From Bacteroidales bacterium (GTDB taxonomy: Bacteria; Bacteroidota; Bacteroidia; Bacteroidales; JAFGXI01): DNA of 52,968 nt. Below, one piece after another: positions 1 to 8,415 of the stretch. The DNA is taken from NCBI GenBank assembly GCA_016936665.1, contig JAFGXI010000021.1, positions 1 to 52,968 of the forward strand, written 5' to 3'. Position numbers and translations under genes: made by a program. The notes under the pieces were generated by a model, which was not told the origin of the DNA, did no database searches, and saw nothing but the letters and a program-made list of their open reading frames with translations. Position 1 is the stretch's first letter, and every line of letters starts with the position of its first letter.

Positions 1-152
1 AAAAATTAGTCCAAACTGAGACATTCATAAAATTTTGGATACAAATAAAAATTTTGAGAGCTATCGAGATAACTTGAATAATTTTTCTGTAGTAGGCAAA
101 AGATTTATGAAAGCCCTTTGGGAACAGAGATAGCAAACAATCTACTGCGTTA

Positions 153-190
153 AAATTTTGATAAATAGCTACGGCTATTAATAAAAATTT
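153..190. repeat. Imperfect hairpin in intergenic DNA
   Basis: Two 17-base arms (153-169 and 174-190) pair at about 15 of 17 positions around a TACG loop; the inner part reads AATAGC-TACG-GCTATT. It lies downstream of the minus-strand RNase R gene. No T-run follows it on either strand in the classic terminator form, so a terminator role is possible but not shown. It may be a copy of a dispersed palindromic repeat. The rest of 1-264 shows no coding potential. Confidence 0.5.
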
Positions 191-264
191 ATGCCTTGTA
201 CCTTATTCGCAATCTTTGTTTCTCAGAAAGGAGTAATTATTAGAAGTCCCCTACAGATTAAAAA

Positions 265-2427
265 CTACTCTGCTATGACAAAATCGAGTTGTTTTTTCTC
301 TAAATTGGCTCTTGAAACAACAATTTCTAATGGATCGCCCAATTGAAATTTACGCTTATACAATCGCCCTATCAAACAGAAATTTTCTTCATCGAAAAAG
401 TAATGATCGTCTGTCAAATCTTTGATACGTATCATTCCTTCTGTTTTAAAAGCCTGAATTTCCACGTAAATACCCCATTCGGTAACTCCGGAAATAACAC
501 CGGCAAAACGCTGTCCGATTTTATCTTGCATAAACTCAACCTGCTTATATTTAACCGATTGGCGTTCGGCATTGGCTGCCATTTGCTCTTGTTGCGAAGA
601 AATTTTACACCATTCTTCGTACTTTGCTATAGGTTTAGAAGCCTCGCCATTTAAATATGCGAAAAGCAAACGATGCACCATCACATCGGGGAAGCGACGA
701 ATTGGAGAGGTAAAATGAGTATAAAACTCAAAACCCAAACCATAGTGACCAATATTTTCGGTAGTGTATTCAGCCTTTGCCATAGAACGAATTGCCAATG
801 TTTCAACGACATTTTGCTCGGGCTTATTCTTCACCTTTTCGAGCAATGCATTGATGGACGAAGAAATATTTTTATCGTTTCCTATATTGAGTCGGTGGCC
901 AAAACGTTCGACGAAGTTTGAAAAAGCAAATAATTTATCTTGATTAGGTAAATCGTGTACACGGTAAACAAAGGTTTTTGGCTTTTTATCTTTAGTTGGT
1001 TTGCCTATTAGCTCTGCAACTTTTTTATTGGCCAACAACATAAATTCTTCGATGAGTTTATGGGCTTCTTTCGATTCTTTAAAATAAACACCCAATGGTT
1101 TGCCTTTTTCGTCTAGTTCAAATTTTACTTCAACTTTATCGAAGCCTATAGACCCTTTCTCAAATCGCTTTTTACGCATAATCTGCGCTAAGGTATTGAG
1201 AGTTAATATTTCATTTTTTAATTTATCATCGTTGCCTTCGATGATTTCTTGAGCTTCTTCGTAAGTGAAACGTCTGTCGGAATTGATGATTGTTCTACCA
1301 AACCATTCTTCTTTGATTTCGGCTTTATCGTTAATCTTAAAAACTGCCGAAAATGTCAATTTGTCTTCATTTGGCCTTAACGAACAAATAAAGTTAGACA
1401 ATCGCTCGGGTAGCATAGGTACTACCCTATCGACCAAATACACAGAAGTTGCACGCTCGATGGCTTCTTTATCGAGTATTGAACCCGATTCTACATAATG
1501 AGACACATCGGCAATATGCACTCCTATTTCCCACAAGCCATCTTCGAGTTGCCGAATTGAAAGCGCATCGTCGAAATCTTTAGCATCTTTTGGATCGATT
1601 GTAAATGTGGTAACCGACCTGAAATCTCTTCTAGAAGCAATATCTTCATCGCTTATCACTTCTGAAATGGATTCTGCTGCTTTAAGGACTCTGTCGGGGA
1701 AATGGTATGGCAAATTGAACTCAACCATTATGGCATGCATTTCTGTTTCGTTATCGCCGGGCCAACCTAAAACATCGACAATTTTTCCGACCGGATTTTT
1801 AGCTTTGGTCGGCCATTCTGCTATTTGAACTACAACTTTTTGTCCGCTCTCTGCCTTTTTTAGTTCGCGCTGGGGGATAAATATATCGTACGGCATCTTT
1901 GAGTTACTATCGGTCACAACAAAAGCAAATCCATTAGATACTTCTAATGTTCCTACGAATGTATCTTTCACACGTTCAATAATTTCGACAACTTCACCTT
2001 CGGTTTGTCTGCCACGTCGAGTTGCATACAAAGCCACTTTAACAACATCGCCATTGAGTGCGTGTCTTAAGTTACGCTGAGAAACAAAAATGTCGGATTC
2101 TAAATCGTCGCTAACGATATAAGCAGAGCCTTTAGCGGTTAAATCTACCGTTCCAACAATAAAAATTTCTTTTGCATTATAAATAAACCGACCTCTTGAA
2201 ACTTCTTGCAATTGCTCTTCGTGAGCTAATTCAGCCATTACCTCTTGCACTCTTTGTTTAAGAGCATCGCCTTTTACGTTGAGGCGTTTAGCAACTTGAC
2301 GATAGTTAAGAATTAATTTTGAATTTTGAGAAAACACTTGCAAAATCTCTTGCTCTAACTGGCGTTTATTCCAATTATAAGTGTTTTTAGTTTTCAAACT
2401 ATGTTTTGTTTTTTTATTTTTTTTCAC
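265..2427 (-). CDS. rnr: Ribonuclease R (3'-5' exoribonuclease, RNB family)
   Basis: This 720-residue protein has the length and domain order of RNase R, a processive 3'-5' exonuclease that degrades structured RNA and takes part in rRNA and mRNA turnover. A winged-helix-like N-terminus (about 22-85) is followed by cold-shock OB folds (about 88-220), the RNB catalytic domain and a C-terminal S1 domain beginning near GVISGVTEWGIYVE. The catalytic acidic cluster is TIDPKDAKDFDDA, with D278, D281, D284, D286 and D287 visible. HIADVSHYV and EEFMLLAN are further RNB landmarks. The start is GTG at 2427; the next in-frame Met is near residue 64, inside the winged helix, so GTG is favoured. A Lys-rich first 15 residues is common in this family. 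It is probably transcribed alone or downstream of the prenyl synthase gene 126 bases away. Confidence 0.96.
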   Translation of the reverse strand: MKKNKKTKHSLKTKNTYNWNKRQLEQEILQVFSQNSKLILNYRQVAKRLNVKGDALKQRVQEVMAELAHEEQLQEVSRGRFIYNAKEIFIVGTVDLTAKGSAYIVSDDLESDIFVSQRNLRHALNGDVVKVALYATRRGRQTEGEVVEIIERVKDTFVGTLEVSNGFAFVVTDSNSKMPYDIFIPQRELKKAESGQKVVVQIAEWPTKAKNPVGKIVDVLGWPGDNETEMHAIMVEFNLPYHFPDRVLKAAESISEVISDEDIASRRDFRSVTTFTIDPKDAKDFDDALSIRQLEDGLWEIGVHIADVSHYVESGSILDKEAIERATSVYLVDRVVPMLPERLSNFICSLRPNEDKLTFSAVFKINDKAEIKEEWFGRTIINSDRRFTYEEAQEIIEGNDDKLKNEILTLNTLAQIMRKKRFEKGSIGFDKVEVKFELDEKGKPLGVYFKESKEAHKLIEEFMLLANKKVAELIGKPTKDKKPKTFVYRVHDLPNQDKLFAFSNFVERFGHRLNIGNDKNISSSINALLEKVKNKPEQNVVETLAIRSMAKAEYTTENIGHYGLGFEFYTHFTSPIRRFPDVMVHRLLFAYLNGEASKPIAKYEEWCKISSQQEQMAANAERQSVKYKQVEFMQDKIGQRFAGVISGVTEWGIYVEIQAFKTEGMIRIKDLTDDHYFFDEENFCLIGRLYKRKFQLGDPLEIVVSRANLEKKQLDFVIAE

Positions 2428-2492
2428 GAGATATTTATTTCGTTAAGTTATTGGAAATTAACCACATCCTTTTGCAGTGAAGTTTTTTTATC

Positions 2493-2526
2493 TTATCAAA
2501 ATGGTTTTATCATTCTATTTTGATAA
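2493..2526. repeat. Perfect 10-base inverted repeat between prenyl synthase and rnr
   Basis: TTATCAAAAT (2493-2502) and ATTTTGATAA (2517-2526) are exact inverted copies with a 14-base loop. The stem is AT-rich and no T-run follows it in the minus-strand direction of transcription. It may be a weak terminator, an operator for rnr or an mRNA processing site; the sequence does not decide. Confidence 0.4.
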
Positions 2527-2553
2527 AGAGACATTACAATAGCTTGGTTATTA

Positions 2554-3528
2554 TCATTTCTTTCTTGATATGGTGTACTCAATTAAAGCCACAATGGCTT
2601 GTTTGTATGTGCTATCTCCAAAACTATTAATCGTGGATAAAGCTTTATTTTGATATTCCATCATTTTTTCGGATGCATATTCAAGCCCGCCTTGCTGAAC
2701 AACAAAATTGAGCACTTGCTGTATATCTGATTTCGACTTTTTATCTTTCGATACTAGTTTTCTTATCGATTTAGCTATTGATGTATCTGCATTTTGTAAG
2801 GCGTAAATTAAAGGCAGAGTCATTTTCTTTTCTTGCAAATCGTTGCCGGCAGGTTTTCCGGTTTGGTTATCGGCTTCGAAATCGAATAAATCGTCTTTAA
2901 TTTGAAAAGCCATGCCTAAATCTTCGCCTAACTGCCACATTAAGTCAACTTTTTCAGGACTTGCTCCAACAGACTGAGCCCCAACAGCAGCACAGGCGGC
3001 CAATAAAACAGCCGTCTTTTTCCGAATAATTTCAAAATAAATGGCTTCTGTTATTTTAAGTTTCTTGGTTTGCTCGATTTGAAGTAACTCGCCTTCACTC
3101 ATTTCTTCGACGGCTTTCGAAACTATTTTAAGTAAGTCGTAATGTCCATTGTTGACAGCTAAAAGCAGACCTCTCGACAATAAAAAATCGCCCAGCAAAA
3201 CGGCTACTTTGTTCTTCCAAAGCGCATTAACGGAAAAAAAGCCTCTTCGTTGATTGGAATTATCTACAACATCGTCGTGAATTAAGGTTGCTGTATGCAT
3301 TAGCTCAATTAATGCAGCGCCATGGTTTGTAGCTTCGTTACTTTTGCCAAAAAGATGAGCTGTTAAAAACACAAACATAGGACGCATTTGCTTTCCTTTA
3401 CGCTTGAGCACATATTTTGTAATAAGATTTAAAAGAGCGACATCGCTTTTAACGGTATTGGCAAAAAACGATTCGAATGCTTTTAATTCATCTTTTATGG
3501 GTGATTTTATTTGTTCGGCGCTTGTCAT
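2554..3528 (-). CDS. Polyprenyl (octaprenyl-type) diphosphate synthase
   Basis: The 324-residue protein is a trans-isoprenyl diphosphate synthase, which extends allylic diphosphates with isopentenyl diphosphate to make the side chain of menaquinone. The first aspartate-rich motif is HDDVVDN (D85, D86, D89) and the second is KDDLFDFEAD (D212, D213, D216). GKQMRP near residue 45 is the substrate-binding segment, and GKPAGNDLQEKKMTLPL follows the second motif as expected. Length fits IspB/HepT-type medium- and long-chain enzymes; chain length cannot be read from sequence by eye. The start is ATG. The upstream minus-strand gene (nitronate monooxygenase-like) ends 38 bases away, so the two may be cotranscribed. 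Confidence 0.92.
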   Translation of the reverse strand: MTSAEQIKSPIKDELKAFESFFANTVKSDVALLNLITKYVLKRKGKQMRPMFVFLTAHLFGKSNEATNHGAALIELMHTATLIHDDVVDNSNQRRGFFSVNALWKNKVAVLLGDFLLSRGLLLAVNNGHYDLLKIVSKAVEEMSEGELLQIEQTKKLKITEAIYFEIIRKKTAVLLAACAAVGAQSVGASPEKVDLMWQLGEDLGMAFQIKDDLFDFEADNQTGKPAGNDLQEKKMTLPLIYALQNADTSIAKSIRKLVSKDKKSKSDIQQVLNFVVQQGGLEYASEKMMEYQNKALSTINSFGDSTYKQAIVALIEYTISRKK

Positions 3529-3566
3529 TTATTAAGGTCTATAGGCTTTGCAAGATAGTAATTTTT

Positions 3567-4463
3567 CTAGAGAACTAGGCTTTTTATCACTTCCGATACA
3601 CTGCTTTCTCCATCTACAAATTCTACAGCTTGACCTGCAACAAACAGCCTTTTATAGTCTGCATCAATCCCTTTATTATTAAGCAGTTCTATTCCTCTCT
3701 CTAAACTTAATTTTTGATCTTTTAATTGTTGTTCTAATGTTTCTAAATAACCCGAACGAATAACGGTAGAAGGCGTACCTGATAATATTTTAGTTAATGT
3801 AATATCGCTGGCTTTTGCTTTAATGATAGCATCTTTATAGGCTTGGTCTACTTCAGATTCTTTGGTTGCAATAAACACTGTTCCGGCAGAAACGCCATCG
3901 GCACCCAGAGCAATCACAGATTTGTAAGCGGCTTTAGTTGCTACACCACCCGCGCCTAAAATCAATTTATTGGGAAATGCACGTCGTAAAGCAGGCAACA
4001 ACACTTGAAGGCTGATCGGCCCAGCATGACCTCCCGCGCCTTGTCCTACAGCAACAAATCCATCGGCTAGTTTTGCTTTTTCTGCATGTTTTACGTTGGT
4101 TACATCGCACAAAACTTTTCCCCCATACCCCTGTACTTTTTCAATAAGCTCGGAAGGATCTCCCAAAGATGTAATTACAATAGGGACTTTGTGTTTAACA
4201 ATAAGAGAAAGATGTGTCTCGTACTTTTTATTATTCTTAATAATTAAGTTGACAGCAAATGAGCCGTGTTTATTTATGCTGTATGTTTTTAACTCGAATA
4301 GAGCCCGATCTAAAGCATCGTCGTTTAAAAAATTTAACGATGGAATTGCGCCAAGCACCCCTTCATCCATCGCTATTTTAAGCATTTGTACATTCGACAC
4401 CAAAAACATCGGTGCCATCATTAAAGGATATTTTATCGATAATATTTCTGAAGTTCTGCTCAT
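3567..4463 (-). CDS. Nitronate monooxygenase / FabK-like flavoprotein
   Basis: This 298-residue protein belongs to the FMN-dependent 2-nitropropane dioxygenase (nitronate monooxygenase) family, which shares a TIM barrel with the enoyl-ACP reductase FabK. Visible landmarks are the N-terminal KYPLMMAPMFLVSN, the glycine-rich phosphate/FMN segment GQGAGGHAGP (about 140-150), LILGAGGVATKAA and ALGADGVSAGTVF, where conserved Gly residues hold the FMN phosphate. It is slightly short for the family. Oxidation of nitronates to carbonyls is the family reaction, but many members have unknown substrates, and a FabK-like reductase role cannot be excluded. The ATG start lies 28 bases from the stop of the upstream DUF5103 gene on the same strand. 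Confidence 0.82.
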   Translation of the reverse strand: MSRTSEILSIKYPLMMAPMFLVSNVQMLKIAMDEGVLGAIPSLNFLNDDALDRALFELKTYSINKHGSFAVNLIIKNNKKYETHLSLIVKHKVPIVITSLGDPSELIEKVQGYGGKVLCDVTNVKHAEKAKLADGFVAVGQGAGGHAGPISLQVLLPALRRAFPNKLILGAGGVATKAAYKSVIALGADGVSAGTVFIATKESEVDQAYKDAIIKAKASDITLTKILSGTPSTVIRSGYLETLEQQLKDQKLSLERGIELLNNKGIDADYKRLFVAGQAVEFVDGESSVSEVIKSLVL

Positions 4464-4491
4464 ATCAACTTAATTTGCTCAGATTGACCTT

Positions 4492-5781
4492 TTATTCCTC
4501 ATAGATGGTTTGGTTATCTTCTACTGTGTTTACATTAAGAAATCCGACCAAATGGTCGTACTCCGAACCAAATGGCCTTGCATAAACATAAATTAAATAA
4601 TTGTTCTCGGTTTCGAAATGAGAACCTTCTATTCGTTGGGGGTCGTAATCTTTTTGTTGTTTATTGGAAAAAACATAATGATAGTTATAGTAACCTTGCT
4701 TCAAAATAAGCATTAATTGATAAGCCTTTTTTTCGTAGTTGTACTCCATTTTATTTCTTTCGGTAAGATTCCAGTTACAGAGTTCTCCATTTATATATAA
4801 ATCGCCATCGGTTAAAGGTTCAGGCATCGGCAAATAAAAATAAACTCTGGAATAATCTGAATCTACATCGTGGTCGTCGTATTCTCTATTTCTAACTATA
4901 TATGCTCCGTTAATATCTTTTTCGTTAAGATATACTTTAAATCTCTTATCGTCGTCGTCGAGCAATCTTACGTAATAGTCGTTATCTTCGAAAAAGATTT
5001 TAGCAATTCCTGCTCCGGCATAATCTAAGTTTTTAGTATCGAACATTCTAAACTCATTAAAACCACGATATGCGTTTTCATCAGGATCTTCGTAAATCAA
5101 AATTTTATTTTGAACAAACTGAGGTTTTAAATCTGTTCTTGCCAAAGGCCAAATATTATTCTGTACAACAGCGATAGTAATATCTGAAAACGGATCTGCT
5201 ATCTCTAAAGTTTGAAGATCGACTCTAAAATCGACCTGTTGATGTGTTTTACTGTACTTAGCTAAAATAGACCGCTTTGCAGTGGCAAATATTTGTGTTT
5301 TACTTTCATAAACCGAAAATCTTTGCGATAAAATAGGCTCATTTATATTGAAGTCGTTGTACACCATTAGCATATAATTGCCCGAAACCTTTAGCTGAAC
5401 ATCGTTGTTGGGCAACTTTAGCTCGTAATGATAAAATTTACGCATGGTATTAAAAGAGGCTCTAGGTTGTGGTATCTGATTTTCGAAAAAACCTTCAAGG
5501 TATTCGTTTTCGGCCAAATCCGAACGCGACCAATCGGCATTGCAATGCACAATTTTGTATGTATAGTCTTGAATTTCATCGCTTAAGTCGTCGAATGATA
5601 ATTGCACTTGGCTTTCGGAGTACAATTCTATAACAGGGTAAGATATTTCCCAACCGGCCACTCCCATTTTAACGGAATGTATGGTGTTTTTATAAATTGG
5701 GTTAACTTGTAATGTTTCTTGCGCAAATAATAAAACCGGCAATAATAAAATGAAAAGTAAGCAAGATTTTTTTTGCATCAT
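4492..5781 (-). CDS. T9SS Plug-type protein (DUF5103)
   Basis: This 429-residue protein has a clear signal peptide ending near LLFAQ. The body matches the DUF5103 family by its opening (NPIYKNTIHSVKMG...), its Tyr/Asp-rich beta strands and its length. Proteins of this family include Plug, the protein found with the SprA outer-membrane translocon of the type IX secretion system in Flavobacterium, where it is thought to seal the periplasmic side of the pore. It should therefore act in the periplasm. The start could be either of two consecutive ATG codons (5781 or 5778). Two TAnnTTTG-type elements lie upstream on the minus strand. The presence of four T9SS substrates or candidate substrates elsewhere in the window fits this role. 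The family call rests on recognition of its overall pattern, not on a catalytic motif. Confidence 0.8.
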   Translation of the reverse strand: MMQKKSCLLFILLLPVLLFAQETLQVNPIYKNTIHSVKMGVAGWEISYPVIELYSESQVQLSFDDLSDEIQDYTYKIVHCNADWSRSDLAENEYLEGFFENQIPQPRASFNTMRKFYHYELKLPNNDVQLKVSGNYMLMVYNDFNINEPILSQRFSVYESKTQIFATAKRSILAKYSKTHQQVDFRVDLQTLEIADPFSDITIAVVQNNIWPLARTDLKPQFVQNKILIYEDPDENAYRGFNEFRMFDTKNLDYAGAGIAKIFFEDNDYYVRLLDDDDKRFKVYLNEKDINGAYIVRNREYDDHDVDSDYSRVYFYLPMPEPLTDGDLYINGELCNWNLTERNKMEYNYEKKAYQLMLILKQGYYNYHYVFSNKQQKDYDPQRIEGSHFETENNYLIYVYARPFGSEYDHLVGFLNVNTVEDNQTIYEE

Positions 5782-5809
5782 ATATTTTAAAGAGACGTCT
5801 GGTTGATGG

Positions 5810-5817
5810 CAAATTTA
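5810..5817 (-). promoter_or_regulatory. Bacteroidota -7 element upstream of the Plug gene
   Basis: Read on the minus strand this is TAAATTTG, an exact TAnnTTTG match. It would place the transcript start about 22 bases before the start codon. A second match, TAGGTTTG, lies at 5830-5837. No well-spaced upstream TTTG was found for the nearer one. Confidence 0.45.
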
Positions 5818-5879
5818 ATGCCTTTTTATCAAACCTAAAAGATTTAATTTTTTAAGCGTTCCGATAAGAATTGTAATAC

Positions 5880-8156
5880 CTAAATTCTAATCCCTAATAC
5901 TAAAACATCGTCGACTTGTTCTTTATCTTGTTTCCAATCTTCGAATGCTTTTTTAAGCAATGTTTTCTGCTCGTCCATTGGCAAATGAGCATTCTTCAGC
6001 AACAGTTCTTTAAACGATTTATATTTAAATTTTTTATCATCCGGCCCCCCGAATTGATCGGCAAAACCATCGGAAAACATATAAATTAGATCGCCATCGT
6101 TCAGTTGCAATTCGTGTGTAGTAAATCGACCCATATTATCGTAGATAGCAATAGGCATTTTGTCGGGCTTAAGTTCGTAAAAGTGTTTAGTAGTTTCAAT
6201 TTTTGAATCCGTAAAATTCATCAAATGGATTCTCTCTTTTTGCTCCTCATTTAGCAAAAATTCATCATTCCTTATGATGTAAATTGGGTTGTTGGCACCG
6301 GCATATTGCAAAACCTTAGTATTCTTATTGATGTTTATTAAACTCATATCCATCCCATCTTTTACACTCATCAACGAAGGCCACTTAGCAAGCTCTATAG
6401 GGATTTTTTGTTGCAATGCTGTTATTACTTCTTTTCGTAATTTTCTAAGAATTACACCCGGATGTGTAATATATTCCTTTAAAATGATTTCTCTTAAAAA
6501 CGAAATACCCAGCATGCTCATAAAAGCACCCGGTACACCATGTCCGGTGCAATCGGCTACTGTTACTACGATATTGGACTCTAGCTTTGCCCACCAATAA
6601 AAATCGCCACTGACAACATCTTTGGGTTTGTAAAACACAAAATGATCGTTAAGATTCGATTGCAGAATAGAGTATGAAGGTAGAATGGAATGCTGTATAC
6701 GTTTAGCATATTCAATGCTTTGACTAATATGTACGTGAATTTTTTCTAATTCTTCGTTTTGATATAATAATTTGTCTTGCTGACTTTCTATTTCCTCTTT
6801 TTGTGCGAGAGTCTCTTCTATTAATTGGTTAAGTGCATTGTTTTGCTCTTCGATTTCTTCTTTTTGTTCTTCTAATAATCGATTAGCTTTTTTCTTTGCG
6901 GTGAGTGTTCGATAGAGAAACATGGCGAACACGATTATTAAAAGCAAACCTATAGTAGCACCAATTAATGCCATTTTCTGCAAGCGATTTTGACGAATTT
7001 TAATCGCCTTTTCTTTTTCCAGATTCTGAATTTTTGACTTTTGCTCCTGTGACTGATATCGGCTTTCCATTTCTTGAATGGCTTTTGCTTTATCGGAATT
7101 AAAAATATCTTTACTCACACTTGTCGCTGAATCGGCATACAGAAGAGCCTTAGCATATTCTTTTTTCTTTCGATAATCGTCTTTTAGAATTTCGTAATTA
7201 GCTAACAAATAATTTTTAAAATCGCTCTTTCTTGTATAAACTAAACTTTTATTGGCATGAATTATTGATTTATCGTACTGTTCTAAATGATACAACACTA
7301 TGGCTATACCATTGTTTATACTGGCTAACGAAAAGTAATCGTCGATTTCAACCGCAATTTCAAGACTTTTCTTTAAATATTCGTATGCGCTTGTGTATTG
7401 CTTTTTTCTTAAATAACAATGCGAAAGATTTTCGTATACAATCGACATTCCGATTTGATCGCCAAGTATTTCGTAGGTAGCTAAAGCTTTCATATAATAC
7501 TCCTCAGCTATTTCTGTGCTATCGACGTGCAAATAAACCGCGCCCAAGCTATTATAACAAGTCGATAGCCATGCTTTATCGTCGTATTTTACAAATGCTT
7601 TTTCTGCTTGTTTATAGTATTTTATTGCCAGCTCAAATTGTTCTAAATCATCGTGAACTAATGCAATATTATGGTAAGCGTAACTTTTTTCGAGCTCGGC
7701 ATCATCTTTAAGTGTTTTCAATGATTCTTGATAATACTCCAATGCTTCTTTTAGATTTCCTCTATAATAATTCAAATTACCCAAAGAGTTATAAACTGAA
7801 CTTATTTTATCTTGTGTTCCCCTAGTCGTAGATAATTTTAAGGCATAATTATAGAGCAATTCTGCGCTATCTAATCGGCCTGTTGTTTCGAAAGCATAAC
7901 CCAAACTTAAGATGGACATTACTCGAAGAGAATCGTTGTCTATAATGTTAGATATTGTTACAGCCTTTTGATAATAATATTTTGATGAATCGATATTCGA
8001 AAACTCGTATTGACGTCCTATGCTAATGTTATAAATAACCAATTGAACAGAGTCTTTTTCTTGATGCATTGCCAACAATAAAGTATCTATTGTGCTTTGT
8101 GATTTAAGCACAACCGAAAAAGAAATTAATATGACAGCTCCAATGAATCGCTTCAC
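5880..8156 (-). CDS. TPR sensor, membrane-anchored SpoIIE/RsbU-type serine phosphatase
   Basis: This 758-residue protein has an N-terminal signal sequence, about seven tetratricopeptide repeats (about 40-350), one membrane helix (about 395-416), a Glu/Gln-rich coiled coil (about 418-473) and a PP2C-like SpoIIE phosphatase domain from about 474. Metal-binding landmarks are SGDFYW (D518), ADCTGHGVPGAFMSMLG (D535), FSDGFADQFGG and the C-terminal VDDVLVLGIRI. The TPR part should face the periplasm and the phosphatase the cytoplasm. Such enzymes dephosphorylate anti-sigma antagonists or SiaC-type proteins in partner-switch circuits. No antagonist gene adjoins it, but a SiaB/SiaC-like pair lies at 18979-19921. 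The start is GTG at 8156; the next Met is past the signal peptide. A TATTTTTG element lies upstream at 8212-8219. Confidence 0.9.
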   Translation of the reverse strand: MKRFIGAVILISFSVVLKSQSTIDTLLLAMHQEKDSVQLVIYNISIGRQYEFSNIDSSKYYYQKAVTISNIIDNDSLRVMSILSLGYAFETTGRLDSAELLYNYALKLSTTRGTQDKISSVYNSLGNLNYYRGNLKEALEYYQESLKTLKDDAELEKSYAYHNIALVHDDLEQFELAIKYYKQAEKAFVKYDDKAWLSTCYNSLGAVYLHVDSTEIAEEYYMKALATYEILGDQIGMSIVYENLSHCYLRKKQYTSAYEYLKKSLEIAVEIDDYFSLASINNGIAIVLYHLEQYDKSIIHANKSLVYTRKSDFKNYLLANYEILKDDYRKKKEYAKALLYADSATSVSKDIFNSDKAKAIQEMESRYQSQEQKSKIQNLEKEKAIKIRQNRLQKMALIGATIGLLLIIVFAMFLYRTLTAKKKANRLLEEQKEEIEEQNNALNQLIEETLAQKEEIESQQDKLLYQNEELEKIHVHISQSIEYAKRIQHSILPSYSILQSNLNDHFVFYKPKDVVSGDFYWWAKLESNIVVTVADCTGHGVPGAFMSMLGISFLREIILKEYITHPGVILRKLRKEVITALQQKIPIELAKWPSLMSVKDGMDMSLININKNTKVLQYAGANNPIYIIRNDEFLLNEEQKERIHLMNFTDSKIETTKHFYELKPDKMPIAIYDNMGRFTTHELQLNDGDLIYMFSDGFADQFGGPDDKKFKYKSFKELLLKNAHLPMDEQKTLLKKAFEDWKQDKEQVDDVLVLGIRI

Positions 8157-8211
8157 TCAATTATAATCTGAAATTATTAATCAATTTGAGGTTTGGGTTA
8201 AAACGTTCTAG

Positions 8212-8219
8212 CAAAAATA
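8212..8219 (-). promoter_or_regulatory. Bacteroidota -7 element upstream of the SpoIIE phosphatase
   Basis: The minus strand reads TATTTTTG. The predicted transcript start would be about 49 bases before the GTG start. It lies in the 259-base divergent gap shared with mtaB; apart from this element and the mtaB one I see nothing else in that gap. Confidence 0.4.
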
Positions 8220-8379
8220 AGAACTTATTTTGATGATAAAAATTAAAGAAGGATTCTAATGCTTCACATGCAATTCCAAATGCTGTAAACATGTAACTTT
8301 CACAAAAAACATTTTGCGTAGATCTTTCAATTTTTAATATTTTTTTAATAGAACTTAGCGCCTTTGTTTGCTTTTTACT

Positions 8380-8387
8380 TAGATTTG
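8380..8387 (+). promoter_or_regulatory. Bacteroidota -7 element upstream of mtaB
   Basis: TAGATTTG matches TAnnTTTG exactly and predicts a leader of about 20 bases before the ATG at 8416. Confidence 0.5.
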
Positions 8388-8415
8388 CAATCTAAAACGA
8401 TTCTAAATAAGAAGC

